Shown here one piece after another: positions 52,061 to 64,000 of a stretch of 64,000 bases of DNA; within the stretch, counting starts at the first letter, position 1, and each line of letters starts with the position of its first letter. This DNA is from Onchocerca volvulus. Lineage: Eukaryota > Nematoda > Chromadorea > Rhabditida > Onchocercidae. Below the pieces are notes generated by a model, which saw nothing but the letters and a program-made list of their open reading frames with translations, was not told where the DNA came from and searched no databases. Both the position numbers and the translations under genes were made by a program. The DNA lies in contig HG738137.1 of NCBI GenBank assembly GCA_000499405.2, positions 8,755,609 to 8,819,608 on the forward strand, read 5' to 3'.

Positions 52061-52789
52061 TCCGTTGAATTCAATTATCTGGTTATCCGCTTACTGATCA
52101 CGTCGCCTATCGTTAATTCAAGTAAAAGTACCATCAAAAATGAACCAATCGTTCATTATAAATTACATGCGCTACACGTAATTAATACGTGAATAAATCT
52201 TTCCCCATCACGTATCCATCCATTCATCCATAAACTGTCCACTGCATACATTACAGTCATCGAAAATGAAGAGGCTGGAAATCAGAAACAACCGAAAACG
52301 TGCAATACGTATTCAAAACGTTTAATACGCCTCCCTCACGAACACCAAACATCATTTGATGAAATCAAAACCAACCAAAAATTGGCAAAGTAATCCTGAA
52401 CCCAGTTTTAATATGCTACGACTGTTCATCAGTTGTCACCTAAAATTGTCACCTTAGGAGAGAACAAAAATTCCAATTGATGTATTTAAGTTTTTTCAAC
52501 TATAGGTCATTCTTATGGTATTTCTTCTAACAAAGAATAAAAATGAAATATGAGCTATAGTATGTGTGTGTATTTGTGTATGGTGGCAGAGAGTGAGAGT
52601 AAAATGTGAGAGTATTACGAGAACGTTAACAGGGAATACTAAGGTTTATAAATGAACTGTTGTTAGAGAATGAAAAGATTTGTCGGTTAGAGAAGATATC
52701 AAAATTTACTTGTGTATTGTATTACAGACTGGATACTTCATAAACGGGTATGAATAGCTATTTATAATCGGATCGAACGATCGGTAAAT
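52061..52789. promoter_or_regulatory. Divergent promoter region (C/EBP-like / VCP-KMT-like)
   Basis: About 730 bases between two head-to-head start codons. No acceptor-like site lies directly before either ATG, unlike most genes here. A tgtgtgtg-type tract occurs near 52562-52578. Specific binding sites cannot be assigned. Confidence 0.4.
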
Positions 52790-54657
52790 ATGGCTAAGGT
52801 TTCTTTGATCTTTTTAAATTTTTTAATAATAATTCAATGAACATCATGAAATGATTAAAGAAACTAATGGGAGATTATTTATTTTTTTGTATTATCATAT
52901 ATTAAAATTATTTGTTTTAAAAATTGCATATGTAAATTTTAATCTCCCTTAATTATTTCACATTAAAGATAAATCTTGAAGTGTCTGAAAAATTTTTTTC
53001 ATAAATTTTTAATTTTTGGAAGATTAACGAAGTTTTATTGCTTACTTTTTTATTAGAGCGCCTAATGTCAACTTTCATGAATTCGCTTTAACATAAAACA
53101 GTTCTTACTGATTAAAATTAATATTCTATATTTCCGTAACAGAAATCATTACATCATCGGCTGATTCTTAATCTCAAAAAAAAAAAAAACTAAAATTTAG
53201 GAATATGATGATACGAACGAGGAGGGCATGTTGCATTTTATGCGTGAGTTAAAATTTGGCGAAAATGAGTTCAAAATAGGACAAGAATGTATTGGACACG
53301 TTAGTTGTGTCGTCTGGGATAGTGCCATTGTAGCTTGTCATTATTTTGTTCGTTATCAGTCATTTTGGAAGAGAAAAAAGGTACCTTATGCAATTTTCCG
53401 TCTGTTTTATATAAGATTGTTGAAAAAGAGGGAAAGTCTTAAATTAATGACTAAAATTTTATTCGATGCAGAAGACATTTAAATTTTGTTGAAAAGAAGA
53501 GAATGAATTATGCATTACACTACATTAAGAATAAAAAAGTCGTAAAACTCTTTTAATGATATAACTTTGTGCCATTTTGTTGTTACAGTGGTAACTCAAT
53601 TAGTCATTCGAATGTTGCATCCTTTGTAACTTTTTTAAATTTTATTAATTTAGGAAAAATTAATGGGATTGTAATCAGAAATTTTCAGTGATATATTTTA
53701 TCACCAGGTTCTAGAACTTGGTGCTGGAACAGGAGTGTGCAGTATCGTCTTAGCAGCATTAGGTGCAGATGTCTTGGCAACTGATTTATCGGAAGGAATC
53801 AGATTATTGGATCGAAACATCCGGGAAAATTGGAAAGTGATAACAAGAAATGAAGGTTCTGTTAAAGCTGAAATTTTGGATTGGAATGATTCTTACGATA
53901 AACCGCTTTCATTCGATATTATTATAATGATCGATGTAATTTATTATTTGAGGGTAAAGTTTTGCACTGTGTCATTGTTTTTATCTTCCTTTATCTAATC
54001 AGAAAAAGCTATAATATATGAGAAACTTTTTTGTGTTTTTAATTTTTGATTGTTGTTTTGTTATATCCTTTAAAATTAAAATGACGCAGACGTCATTCTA
54101 CAAATTCTATGCTTTCTGTCATCGATCTTTCATAGTGCTCATATCTCTTGCAAATAATACTAAAAGCTATGTATGAATAAATTTGATAAATTCTTGAATT
54201 CTAAAAAATCTCAACTTCACTTCATCCTTTTATCAAATAGCAAGCATAGTCTGAAAAGTCAAAAATAATTCATTAAGGAGGATGATTTTTAACAGTATGC
54301 AATATTTTATTATGATCTCTAGCAAATATTTCCGGAAGAAAATAACTTAATTATAAACTATGATTGACGTTACAATTCACACTTTATATTCCAATTCAAA
54401 ACTATGATTAAATATGATTGACGCTTTATATTCAAATTCAGGCATTAGAAGGACTCGTTACCCTAATACTACGATCAGAAGCAGCAACAATTATTTGTTG
54501 CTACGAAGTGCGCGATATTGGAGAACCGAAGATTGCTCAAGAACGATTTTTTGAAATGATATCTCCTTTTTTTAATATTTGTCCAGTAGCAGATAAAGAA
54601 TTAGATGATGTGTACAGATCACCGGATATCAAAGTATTACGTTTAGTGCGGAAGTGA
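52790..54657 (+). CDS. VCPKMT: METTL21D / VCP-lysine methyltransferase-like
   Basis: Four exons in phase 0 (52790-52798, 53201-53380, 53708-53953, 54442-54657) encode 216 aa, near the family length of about 230. It is a seven-beta-strand SAM-dependent methyltransferase: VVWDSAIVACHYF (post-I lead-in), VLELGAGTG (motif I, residues 64-72, SAM-binding), GADVLATDLSEG (motif II), IIIMIDVIYY (DxxY-type substrate motif, about 136-143) and IICCYEVRDIGEP (about 162-174), which is characteristic of METTL21D. The human enzyme trimethylates Lys315 of the AAA ATPase VCP/p97 in the cytoplasm. The first coding exon has only nine bases (Met-Ala-Lys) and is followed by a 402-base intron; it is inferred from phase and an ATG, so the true start could differ. 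Confidence 0.88.
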
Positions 54658-54926
54658 TTAAAGTTACATGAGTTTAATCATATGAGCTTTATCATTTAAT
54701 TTAGTCATTTAACAACAAAACCAGTTCAAAAACAAAAATCACTTTCGCACTAAACACTTCCACACTAGAGCATAATTTTTTCCCTTTATGGAAGTAAATT
54801 TTCAAATTTTTTATACAGGAAAGGGTAATTTTATTACAAATGATGAATTCTAGTTATGAAAATAATCAGTTTGGAAAAATCGTGCTTGATTGATCTTATC
54901 ACTTTAATGATCTTGCATTACATAAG

Positions 54927-54962
<36 letters not shown>

Positions 54963-56241
54963 CTTTATCCATGTATCATTATTCCTTTTGCTGTTTGATA
55001 ATTTTTCCACTAAATTATTTTTTTATTTAGCAAGAATTTCAATAAAACTTTTAGTGAAATTCTTTTCCGGCAACCTTAAAAATTACAGATTTCGATTTGA
55101 TTAGTCTGATTAACTTCCTTTGACTGATTTTAATTACTTCTGCAGTTTACATTAATTTATGGTTCAGCCGTCATGATTTTTTTTTTGCCCATTTTTATCA
55201 TGTATTATTATTGGTCAGAGCAGTATTTTAAATATGCATAAGTATATATTTAAATATACAAACAAATTTTCATAGCTTGAAGATTAATTTAAAAATTTTG
55301 CAAAAGTTGCGAAAAATTTATTAAATTAATTAGATAGCGAAAAAAAGATAAAGTTGCGAATTTAACGTTTTTTTCTTTTTTTTCTTTTTTTTTTCGTGAT
55401 GACATTATATTTTGCACACATAATATCAGTAATGCAAAATAAACCAATAAGCCAAAGAGCAAACAGTCAAGCAAATAAGAATAATTCCAAATCTAAGTTT
55501 TTTTTTTTTTCCTCGAGATTGTCGTCATTTGTTATGGGGAAAAAATCAAGTTAGGAATTATCTTTATTTATTTAATTGTTCGGCTTACGGTATGTATATA
55601 TTTGCTAGTTTTGTATGCTGATATTATTTGTGCAAAATATACTACATCATTTGAAAAAAATGTTTGAATTCGTGTTTTAGACACTTCTTTTTTTTTCATT
55701 GTGCGACTAATTCAATCAATTTTTCTCATTTTTGTAAAATTTTTAATTAATATTTATGATCATCGAACTGTAGAAATGTGTTTGCGCAGTTGGATGCGGC
55801 TTAATGTCATCAATAAAGTTATAGTTAAGAAATGAATTTCTGTTCTAATTAATCCTCGAGATTCGGATGAATTCAATCAAATCTATGGTCAACAATGTTC
55901 TTTGAAATAATAATTGCTTTGAATTAAATCGTTTAATAAAATTAAAGCCTACATCTTTTGCATCAATATTTTCTGTCTAGAATAGTATTGTAAAATTCCA
56001 TAAGCTTATCTATTCTCATTCTGTTTATTATTAATTGTTGACAGTAATTTAGAAGGTTTTCTTTTCTCTGAGAAAATTTTTAGTAAAAAATTTTCTTTCA
56101 ATTTTGATAATAATCTATTTCAGTAGTTGCATAAGAGCATTTCACAATAATTTCAAAATTGCATAATTAAAAATTGCATAATTAAATTGCATAATTAAAA
56201 TTAGACTGTTTAATATTATGCATCAATTTATTTCAGAAATT
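54658..56241. other. Intergenic spacer with poly(T) tract
   Basis: No supportable exon. A T32 homopolymer lies at 54929-54960. AATAAA at 55041-55046 is a candidate polyadenylation signal for the methyltransferase gene. Three tandem ttgcataattaaa units occur at about 56159-56200, just before the aminopeptidase gene. Confidence 0.6.
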
Positions 56242-59200
56242 ATGTATGATCCATCATCTAGCGCCAATATCAACGAAGCAACAATTGATCATTTTTCGTT
56301 GGATTGGATAATTGATTTTTGCAAATCACAAATATCTGGAAGTGTCATTTTATCGATACGTATTATCAAACCAACTGATCAAATTGTATTAGTTTTTTCG
56401 TTTTGCGACATTCATTTTCAAAAAAGTTTTATTAGTTGCATTCTTAATTTCAAATAAAATTTATCCCCAACTTTTTTTTCTTTTTTTCTGCATTCCTCGT
56501 TTTAATAAAATTCGTCTCCAATTCTGCCATATTCATTTCTTAAAATTCAAAGAAATAGTAATTTTTTATTCAGTCAATGATGGGAATAAGTTTCTTTGTA
56601 TCATATCACATTCAAATTCTCTATTTAATTATTTTTGAAAACAAATTGATTTTAATCGCTTTGAGATTATTTATTTATCTATAACATTGTTATTGATTCC
56701 AACATTTTATAAAGACTTTCAAAAGTGATCGGAAATTTGATAAATTTTTATCTAAAATATTTTAAAAAATGAAAATGCTTTTTCTTTTTTTTTTTTTTTT
56801 TTTAAGTTGGTCATCCAGTTGGTGTTTGCCTGAAATGATTTCAATGATTTTCTCAGGATTGTAGCCAAGAATCGCTCTTATTATTTTCTACTGATTAGAT
56901 TGTGGGCGATCCAATTTTTATGTTTTTAAAAAAAATATTTCGTATAAAAGTTGATTATTCCATTTTTGATTACTTTTCAAAGTCACTGTAAATTATTGAA
57001 ATCAATAGCAATCCTATACTTAGTGGTGAGCAAAATAATAGAATAAATTATTATTATTTGCTGATTTATGCAAAAAATTGTAATGAGTTCTCCGAAATTT
57101 AATAAACTTAGTGATCCCAAAAATTTAATACGAAAATTTTGTGACCTTAAAGTCTATAAACTTGATCCTGAAAACTTAATAATGTTGTGTTTACTGCACT
57201 TGTACCTGAAAATACTTATGGCTATGAAAAAAATATTCTTTTATCTTTCTACTATTATATTATTAGTATTATTAACAATGAATAATCAAATCAGTGATTA
57301 AATAATATTTTCAGATATTGGATAGTCAGTCGTTGGAAATAATAAACATTAAATTAGATGATGAGATTGTGAACTATCGAGCGGAAAATGCTGGCGTTCT
57401 CGGCGAAAAAATAATAATTGATGTGGGTAAACAAAAAGATGGCGATAAACTGTAAGAGTTTTCAAAATAATTGATTAGTTATTGATTGACGCAAATCTTA
57501 ATTAATTGATTTTGTTATTTATCTACTTAATTTTGCCTCATAGTAAAGGATTTATGTTTTCCTCCTTTTCTTTTTTTTTTTTTTTTTTCCAAAATTATTT
57601 ATGTTATAATATTAAGGTGTTTTTTATGATAACGATCAATTTTAAAGTATAAATCAGATTTCATAGAAAGGATTTCTAGAGTTTTTTGTAAATTTTATAT
57701 TATTCCAAAATCTATGTAAGAGGTATATTTTGGTTATTGTAAGTAAAGAAATAAAACTGAAGACTAAATTTTACTTTATTTCAACATTTCGTTATCAGAG
57801 AGAATTATTTTCATCAATTTAAGTATGATTTTGTTTCTGCAAATTGTCGAAATAAAGCTTAAGTTATCAAAATTATTAAATTGTTTCCAGCCTGGAGTAA
57901 ATAAAGCTATGTATTAATATTATAAACTATTAAGTTATGAATATATTATTTTAATTTCAGTAATCTCTCAATCAGCTATAAAACAGGCGAAAAATGTTCA
58001 GCATTGCAATTTTTGAAAGCCGAACAAACAGTCACGAAAAAGAAACCTTATTTATTCAGCCAATGTCAAAGTATACATGCTCGTTCAATAGTACCATGTA
58101 TGGATACACCTGCTGTGAAACAAACCTATAATGCCGTGGTTAGATTATTACTTTTTTGCTTCTTCAATTTCCATTTTCGAATTCGAAAATTCAGTTTATT
58201 TTAAATTGTCATTTCATTTCGTATTTTTTGAAATACTGAAGCTAAAAGATATCAGTTACGATCACTATGAATGTTGATTTTTTGTCTCGATGAATCAGAG
58301 TTGTACTTTTTTTTTTTTTTTTGAACTTACAAAAATTTTGATCTATTTCTTTTTTCTTTTTTTTTTTAATTTTATATTTTTAAACTATGCAAATAATTTG
58401 GATGTCATCTTTTTAAAAGTGGATTTTTTTATTTTTTTTTTTTATATGTAATCTTTATGTTGTGCAATCATATTTTTCATTTTTTTCTAGGTAGCTGTCC
58501 CCAGTGATTTAATATGTCTTATGAGCGCAATTGCCGTAGGTCAACCGGAAGAAGTTGGAAAATTGACGAAATATTCATTCAAACAATCAATACGAATACC
58601 TTCTTATCTTTTGGCCATTGTTGTTGGATTAATGGAGAAGCGAGATTTGAGCGTGCGATGTGCGATTTGGGCTGAACCGAAAATAATTGATGAAGCGTTT
58701 TATGAATTTGGCGAAACAGAAAAAATGCTACAAACTGCTGAAAATTTGGTCGGAAAATATCAATGGGAAAGGTAAGAAAAATGGCTTATTTCATGATTTA
58801 TTACTTTATGATTTTTCTGGTTTATAAATAGCTGTTTGCTGAATTATTCCAAAATTAAACATCTTTATTTTGCAATTTTCTTATTTTTCTTGACTCAGAT
58901 AATAACACTGATAAATTTCTTTTAGCTAAAAAATTTATTTTGAATTGTTATCCAATCATTCTATATTTTTGTTCATTTTGAGAGAATAATAGTTTATTTC
59001 AGCTAATTAAATGCATAAAATTGTTAAAGTTTATATCAGGTATGATTTGGTTGTGCTTCCATCATCATTTCCATTTGGTGGCATGGAGAATCCATGTTTG
59101 ACATTTGTCACACCGACATTATTAGCTGGTGATCGATCGGCAGCTTATGTGATAGCTCATGAAATTTCACACAGTTGGACAGGAAATTTAGTTAGCAATG

Positions 59201-61834
59201 CTAATTGGGAACATTTTTGGTAAATATTTTTCGATGTCATAGATTTATCTTTGACTATACCTTATTCTGAATTTGGTTGGATTATTTTTATTTTTTAGCA
59301 CATTAGAAAAATTTTAGAAAAATTTGTCTCCCTGCAAGAATGAGTAAAGTTTTCGGCGAGACATTCATTAACCGAGACTTTTTAAAATAAATTTTTAAGC
59401 TGAAATTTAATGTTAAGTAAAATATTTTGAAAGGAAGATCTTAAGAAATGGAATTTTTTAACTCGTAGTAATTCTAAACGGTTGAAGATCTTTCATTATT
59501 TTTATAGCATAACATTTGTTATTTTTCTAGGCTGAATGAAGGCTTCACTACATTCCTGGAACGTAAAATAATAGGAAAACTTGAAGGAGAAAAACAACGA
59601 CATTTCGAGTCTCAATGTGGTTGGGAAGTAAATTTTTTTTATTTGCAGAATACATAATTATCATTGATTCGGATCATTTACTGAAAATATTTGAAAAAAA
59701 AAGTGGTAATTTCAGGATAATTTATTGAGTGCTGTTAAAGAACAGTATTTCGATGATCATCCATTCACAAAATTGATACCGGATTTGCAAAATAAGGATC
59801 CTGAGGACGCATATTCATTGATCCCTTATGAAAAGGTTTATTTTATTGAGTTAAAATATCAAAATTGTTTTAAATTGTTTTTATGCCTAATTGTTTTAAA
59901 TTAATCGAGAAATGTAGGTTTGGTCTAAAGATTACGTGATTTAAACTGCGTTAATTTTATTTACCGAACTAATCTTTTTTTTGCTCGCTGCTTTCAGGGA
60001 TCGGCTCTTCTCATGATTCTTGAGCAACAGCTTGGTGTAACTGAATTCGATGAATTCCTGAAGAAATATATTGAGAAATTCGCCCAGAAATCTATAGTAA
60101 CTGATGATTGGAAAGCCTTTTTATATGAATATTTCTCAGATAAGAAGAATGTACTTGATGGTATTGATTGGAATAATTGGTTACATGGTACAGGAATTCC
60201 CAAAACAAAACCGCAGTAGGTCATTAATGTTATCTAATTTCTTGCGAATTTTAAAATTTAATCTAGAATAACAAATTTTTCAAAATCATTCCGTAAAAAC
60301 TCGAGCATCGTTTTATACAGACAAAGGGAAATGCTATTTTTGCTTTTTATCTTCAAATTTTCTGGACAGTGAAATTTATGAATTTGAATAAATCTATATT
60401 CACTCAGATAGAATTAAAAGCTTAAAGTGGTACAGTTTTCGAGTTTATATTTTCCTGTTGTTTAAAGAATTTAAGTTATTGCTACAATTAAATCATATTG
60501 ATCCCTTCAAAATTCAAGAAAAAGTTATATGTGACTCATTTTTAAAAATTTATATTTTCTAACTTACAGATTTGATGATACAGCTATGCATGAAGCTGTT
60601 TCATTGGCAGAAGAATGGATGAGTATGGCAGATTCTGAAATAATGAATATTGATAAAACAAAATATCTCTCTCTTTCGACATTGCAGAAAGTGAAAGTAT
60701 TGAGTCATTTACGATTGGTTAGATTTTGATCATTAATTAATATTATTTTTATTTTTCCCTTTGATTTAATGATAGTGTTTCTGTGTCTTTCAAACTGCTT
60801 AATTCATTTAAATAAATTTATGCAGATAATATTTGCATGAACTCTCTAAGTAATCTTATCATATTGATAATTTCGAAACATTGCTGTCACAGCAAGAAAT
60901 TAATGGAAAAAAGAAGTTTGAAGCAAAAAAGGAAAATGATGGAGAGGAACAGCATTGAAGAAAATAGCAAGAAAGAGATTCACAAACCGTTTACTTTGCG
61001 ATTGTTTGACTATTTTATTATTCACAACCTAATTTGCAGGCAAAAGAGCGACTTTCACATATAAAATTGGCACGTCTAGATGAAGTAAATCAATTTTCGA
61101 AAATCGGAAATTGTGATATTTTATCGAGTTGGATTCAGTTATGTTTAAAAAATTATTGGAAACCTATTATACCAGTTGCGTTAGATTTCGTCACACAACA
61201 AGGTCGAATCAAATATGTGAGACTAATTTACAAGTAAATTTTCTCTGCATACCGTCCCAAAGTTTTTTATATCACTTTATCTAGGATTTCTAAGCAAATG
61301 TCACAAGATGAATCATATCCGTTATAAATTCGGAGAAAAGATGAATTTCTTAACAGTCATCTTAAGACTTTAGTATAAATCGAAACTAAAGATACTGGTA
61401 GTTAAAATTTTAGAAGTCGAGAGAATTTGATTCCAAAGGAAGTTATAAATTTCAGTCCCTATATCCTAGATATTGTGCCTTATACTTTATTATTTGAATC
61501 ATAAATTTGAATATATTTTGAATACAATTTTCGATTTTAAACTTTGAAGTGCCATAAAAGATTTTTAGATCTAATGATGTTTTTGTATATTAATTCTAAA
61601 ATGCAATCAATTCTTAGTTTACACATTTAAACTATGTTTCTTACATGAACTTCTTTTTTCGAAAACCAGTGTCTTACAAATTTTAATTATGGAAAATTTA
61701 AACTATGTCTTTTCTGCAGGGATCTATTCCTTTGGTCAGAAAGTGCCGGTCGTGCAATTGAAACATTCACGAAAAATGCTCCTTCAATGCATCCAATTAC
61801 AGTATCAGTCGTGGCAAAATTGATTCCAAAGTAA
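56242..61834 (+). CDS. LTA4H: Leukotriene A4 hydrolase-type M1 aminopeptidase
   Basis: Eleven exons with consistent phases: 56242-56385, 57315-57451, 57961-58138, 58491-58771, 59040-59219, 59531-59627, 59716-59835, 59998-60215, 60570-60717, 61040-61233, 61720-61834, giving about 603 aa (human LTA4H 611). Visible: [18 protein letters not shown] substrate channel, FGGMENP exopeptidase motif (GGMEN 260-264), zinc site HEISH (287-291) plus Glu310 in LNEGF at the standard 18-residue spacing, VPYEKG-like IPYEKG, and a C-terminal helical domain ending [17 protein letters not shown]. The LTA4H family are cytosolic zinc enzymes with tripeptide aminopeptidase activity and, in vertebrates, epoxide hydrolase activity making leukotriene B4; whether the worm enzyme does the latter is not known from sequence. 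The ATG at 56242 follows tttcag by five bases, suggesting trans-splicing; an in-frame ATG at 56218 is less likely. The exon 1 donor could also be at 56391. Confidence 0.95.
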
Positions 61835-62178
61835 ATCTCATTCCGATGAAAAAGCAATTATATCATAATTTTCCACTTTTTATATTTTTATTTTAATATT
61901 CTTGATGAAGTAACTAATTCGCAGATAATCATAGTTATCCATTTTATTCTATGTTTTTGTTATATATGTTTACTATTTTCTGAAATATTCCGGAAATTTG
62001 ATGAATGTTACTTATTCCTTTCTTCTTTAAAGATAAGAAATGAGCAGTGATAAGATTCTTACAAAACTTCTGAAACCTTTTGGGTTCCAAAAGCTTCGCG
62101 AAATTAACAAGAATAATAATAATCAGGCATTATGGCAATACACTGTAATGAGATTTCAAACGAAGATTGTAAAGTATT
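61835..62178. other. Convergent 3' spacer between LTA4H-like and dsRBD gene
   Basis: About 340 bases between two convergent stop codons. No feature other than AT-rich UTR-like sequence. Confidence 0.6.
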
Positions 62179-63375
62179 TCACAGTTCTTCCCAATCACCG
62201 GGTAACTTTTCACGCTTGTCAAGACCAATCAAAGCGGCCAGTGCTGCCACCTGAAAATGATCACATTCATCAAGCAGCAGCCTTTCGATAAAAATAAAAA
62301 TCTGAATAGAAAAACAAAAAAGCAGCTACCTGTTCGGCCATTTTTTTGTTTGGTTGTCCAATGCGCGATGAGAACTTTTTACTGTCAACCTCAACGGTTG
62401 CTTCATATTTTTTATCAGTTGTACGTAACTTCTGAAACCTATCAATGTCAGGACAGTATTGGTATTTTAGAAAATAAGATGAAAGTAATACAACTTTTTC
62501 GGAATCAATTGAAAAAAAGTTACGAACAAAATTCATATGTCATTTCTCTCCATCCTATATAGAATTCATCTTTTCTGGAGCAGAGAACAGATTAAGTAAA
62601 CATTCTATGCTTTGATGAAGTCCTTTTCTTAAAATTTTCCGTATAAAAAAGAAAAAATGAATTTAACCTGTTCTAGAAACATATTGAAATTAAGTTTAAC
62701 ACCTCAAACTATACTATTCTTCAGCAGTTTATAAGAAACTAATGAAATTTGATGGTAAAACAATAATTACAACCTACGCATTGGTAAATCGGTCGCTTGA
62801 TTCCGCTTTCATCACAGAAAGCATTCAAGACACATTTTGGGGTTACCATTCCACTTCTATCTTTGAGTCGCTTACTAAACGATTACTATGAACATTTTCA
62901 ACAAATAGCAAAAATCAAAATTAATTTAGGCTAAATTAGCAACGATTTTGTGAAAGAATGGATTAACGCTGGACTTTTTTAAAAGAGCCATGTAAGTAGA
63001 ATGTTGTCGTGCTATTTAGGGGAGAAGCATTACATCGCATAACTAGATAGCAAAAGTCTAAGTACTCAAGTATGCAAATAATGATGGAATCTTGGTGGTA
63101 GTGAATAAAATGAGCGAAGAACGTAACTGTTTCTGAGAATTCCCTGTTGTAATAATTAATTTCGTAAAAGTATAACTTATTCGGAAAACTTACCGTGGGA
63201 ATGTGAGGTCAATAAAACTTATTCCTGTTTTACCATCCACTTCAAATTTCCGCTTTTGTGTTGCTCGTCTTCGAATATTTTTATAACCGTAATATATATC
63301 ACTAATAGACCATGCTTTACAGATATCTAAAACACTTGCGGCTAAGACAGTTTCCCGCCCACGCGCATCAGTTTC
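62179..63375 (-). CDS. C-terminal part of a dsRNA-binding-domain protein (5' end outside window)
   Basis: Four exons with consistent phases: 63375-63194, 62874-62778, 62431-62330, 62250-62179, coding the last 150 residues. The final 80 form a typical dsRBD: TPKCVLNAFCDESGIKRPIY (helix 1 and strand 1), KYEATVEVDSKKFSS (strands 2-3), IGQPNKKMAEQVAALAALIGL (KKxAE-type RNA-binding loop and helix 2), then DKREKLPGDWEEL and the stop. The preceding exon (ETDARGRETVLAASVLDICKAW...) is acidic then basic (RRRATQKRKF) and not recognised. The 63375 edge is a splice acceptor in phase 0, so more exons lie at higher coordinates, probably beyond 64000. Such domains occur in RNA-editing, RNAi, mRNA-localisation and NF90/NKRF-type proteins; I cannot choose among them. 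Confidence 0.8.
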
Positions 63376-64000
63376 CTAAAAAAAATATATATTTTAGAAG
63401 TTTGCGATTTATGAGTATTTTTACAAAACATTATGGAGAATTCTAAGAGTCACTAAGACTACCTAAATGTACATGCTATTAAAGCGTGCACATACAAGGA
63501 TGGACACTATTTAACAAATCGAAAAGAACTGATACTATATGCTACCTGTTTAGATCCAAGAATTCTCTGTACCACATATTTTGTCGAGGTGAAATTTTCA
63601 TCATATTTACAAGCCTAAAATATCAAAAAACAAACAAACCTAAACTTTTTAATGAATTACAACTCTAATTTAAACAAGAAACAAGAAAACAAAACGAAGA
63701 AAAAAATTTTGAGGGGAAAATAGTCATTAGCATAATTCAATCAATGCTCACATTTCAATCACTTTGCAAATTTAGTTGTAGAAATACAACAGTATTCAAA
63801 TAATTTTGCTAATAACACGCAGAAAATTAGATAATCTTAAAGAGTTATACAAAACAAATCGTACTGTTTTTATATATCAACTAGATTAAAAACAACTAAA
63901 GGATTTAGACAGATATCTTACTATAAGAAATATCAAACTTAATAGTTTAATTCAATTTTAAGAAAACTCTAAATAACTACCATTTCCAGAAATCCGCATA
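63376..64000. other. Probable intron of the dsRBD gene
   Basis: No exon with a convincing frame and both splice sites is visible. A minus-strand open stretch at the very end (63978-64000) could be the edge of the next upstream exon, but it is too short to support. Confidence 0.4.

Overview
The window is AT-rich eukaryotic DNA of nematode type, most likely from a filarial or related spirurid (clade III) worm. The genes are compact and intron-rich with GT-AG introns. Several start codons sit 2-8 bases after a tttcag/ttttag-type acceptor, as expected for spliced-leader trans-splicing. The proteins look like animal, often nematode-like, orthologues. The species cannot be named from the sequence alone. 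Exon structures were assembled by hand from reading frames, splice consensus and remembered family alignments; they were not checked by a search.

Layout. (1) 1-180 holds a broken fragment of a CRESS-DNA virus Rep gene (circovirus/cyclovirus-like endogenous viral element, minus strand). It abuts and partly enters a perfect 304-bp palindrome at 168-471. (2) 0.5-6.8 kb is gene-poor. (3) 6.8-26.8 kb carries four minus-strand genes in a row: a short SECIS-binding-protein-2-like protein, an acyl-protein thioesterase (LYPLA type), TM9SF4, and a DNAJC22-type membrane protein with a J-like domain lacking HPD. (4) 29.5-30.2 kb has a plus-strand mitochondrial ATPase inhibitor IF1-like gene. (5) 32.4-37.4 kb has a minus-strand gene for a predicted secreted protein of about 767 aa with about 22 tandem 10-residue repeats; a probable solo LTR lies in its second intron. 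(6) 37.4-44.7 kb is gene-poor and low-complexity, ending in an AAC/AAT microsatellite. (7) 45.1-46.0 kb is an intronless SIRT4-type sirtuin preceded by two 68-bp direct repeats. (8) 46.9-52.1 kb has neuroguidin (NGDN/Lcp5) and a C/EBP-gamma-like bZIP factor, both on the minus strand. (9) 52.8-61.8 kb has a METTL21D/VCP-KMT-like methyltransferase and a leukotriene-A4-hydrolase-type M1 aminopeptidase on the plus strand. (10) 62.2-64 kb has the 3' part of a dsRNA-binding-domain gene on the minus strand, running off the window.

The genes are mostly unrelated housekeeping functions: secretory pathway (TM9SF4), protein depalmitoylation (LYPLA), mitochondrial energy control (IF1, SIRT4), ribosome biogenesis (NGDN), selenoprotein translation (SBP2) and protein methylation (VCP-KMT). 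No biosynthetic operon is visible. The two items that most merit a second look are the endogenous CRESS-virus Rep fragment with its perfect palindrome and the repeat-bearing secreted protein.
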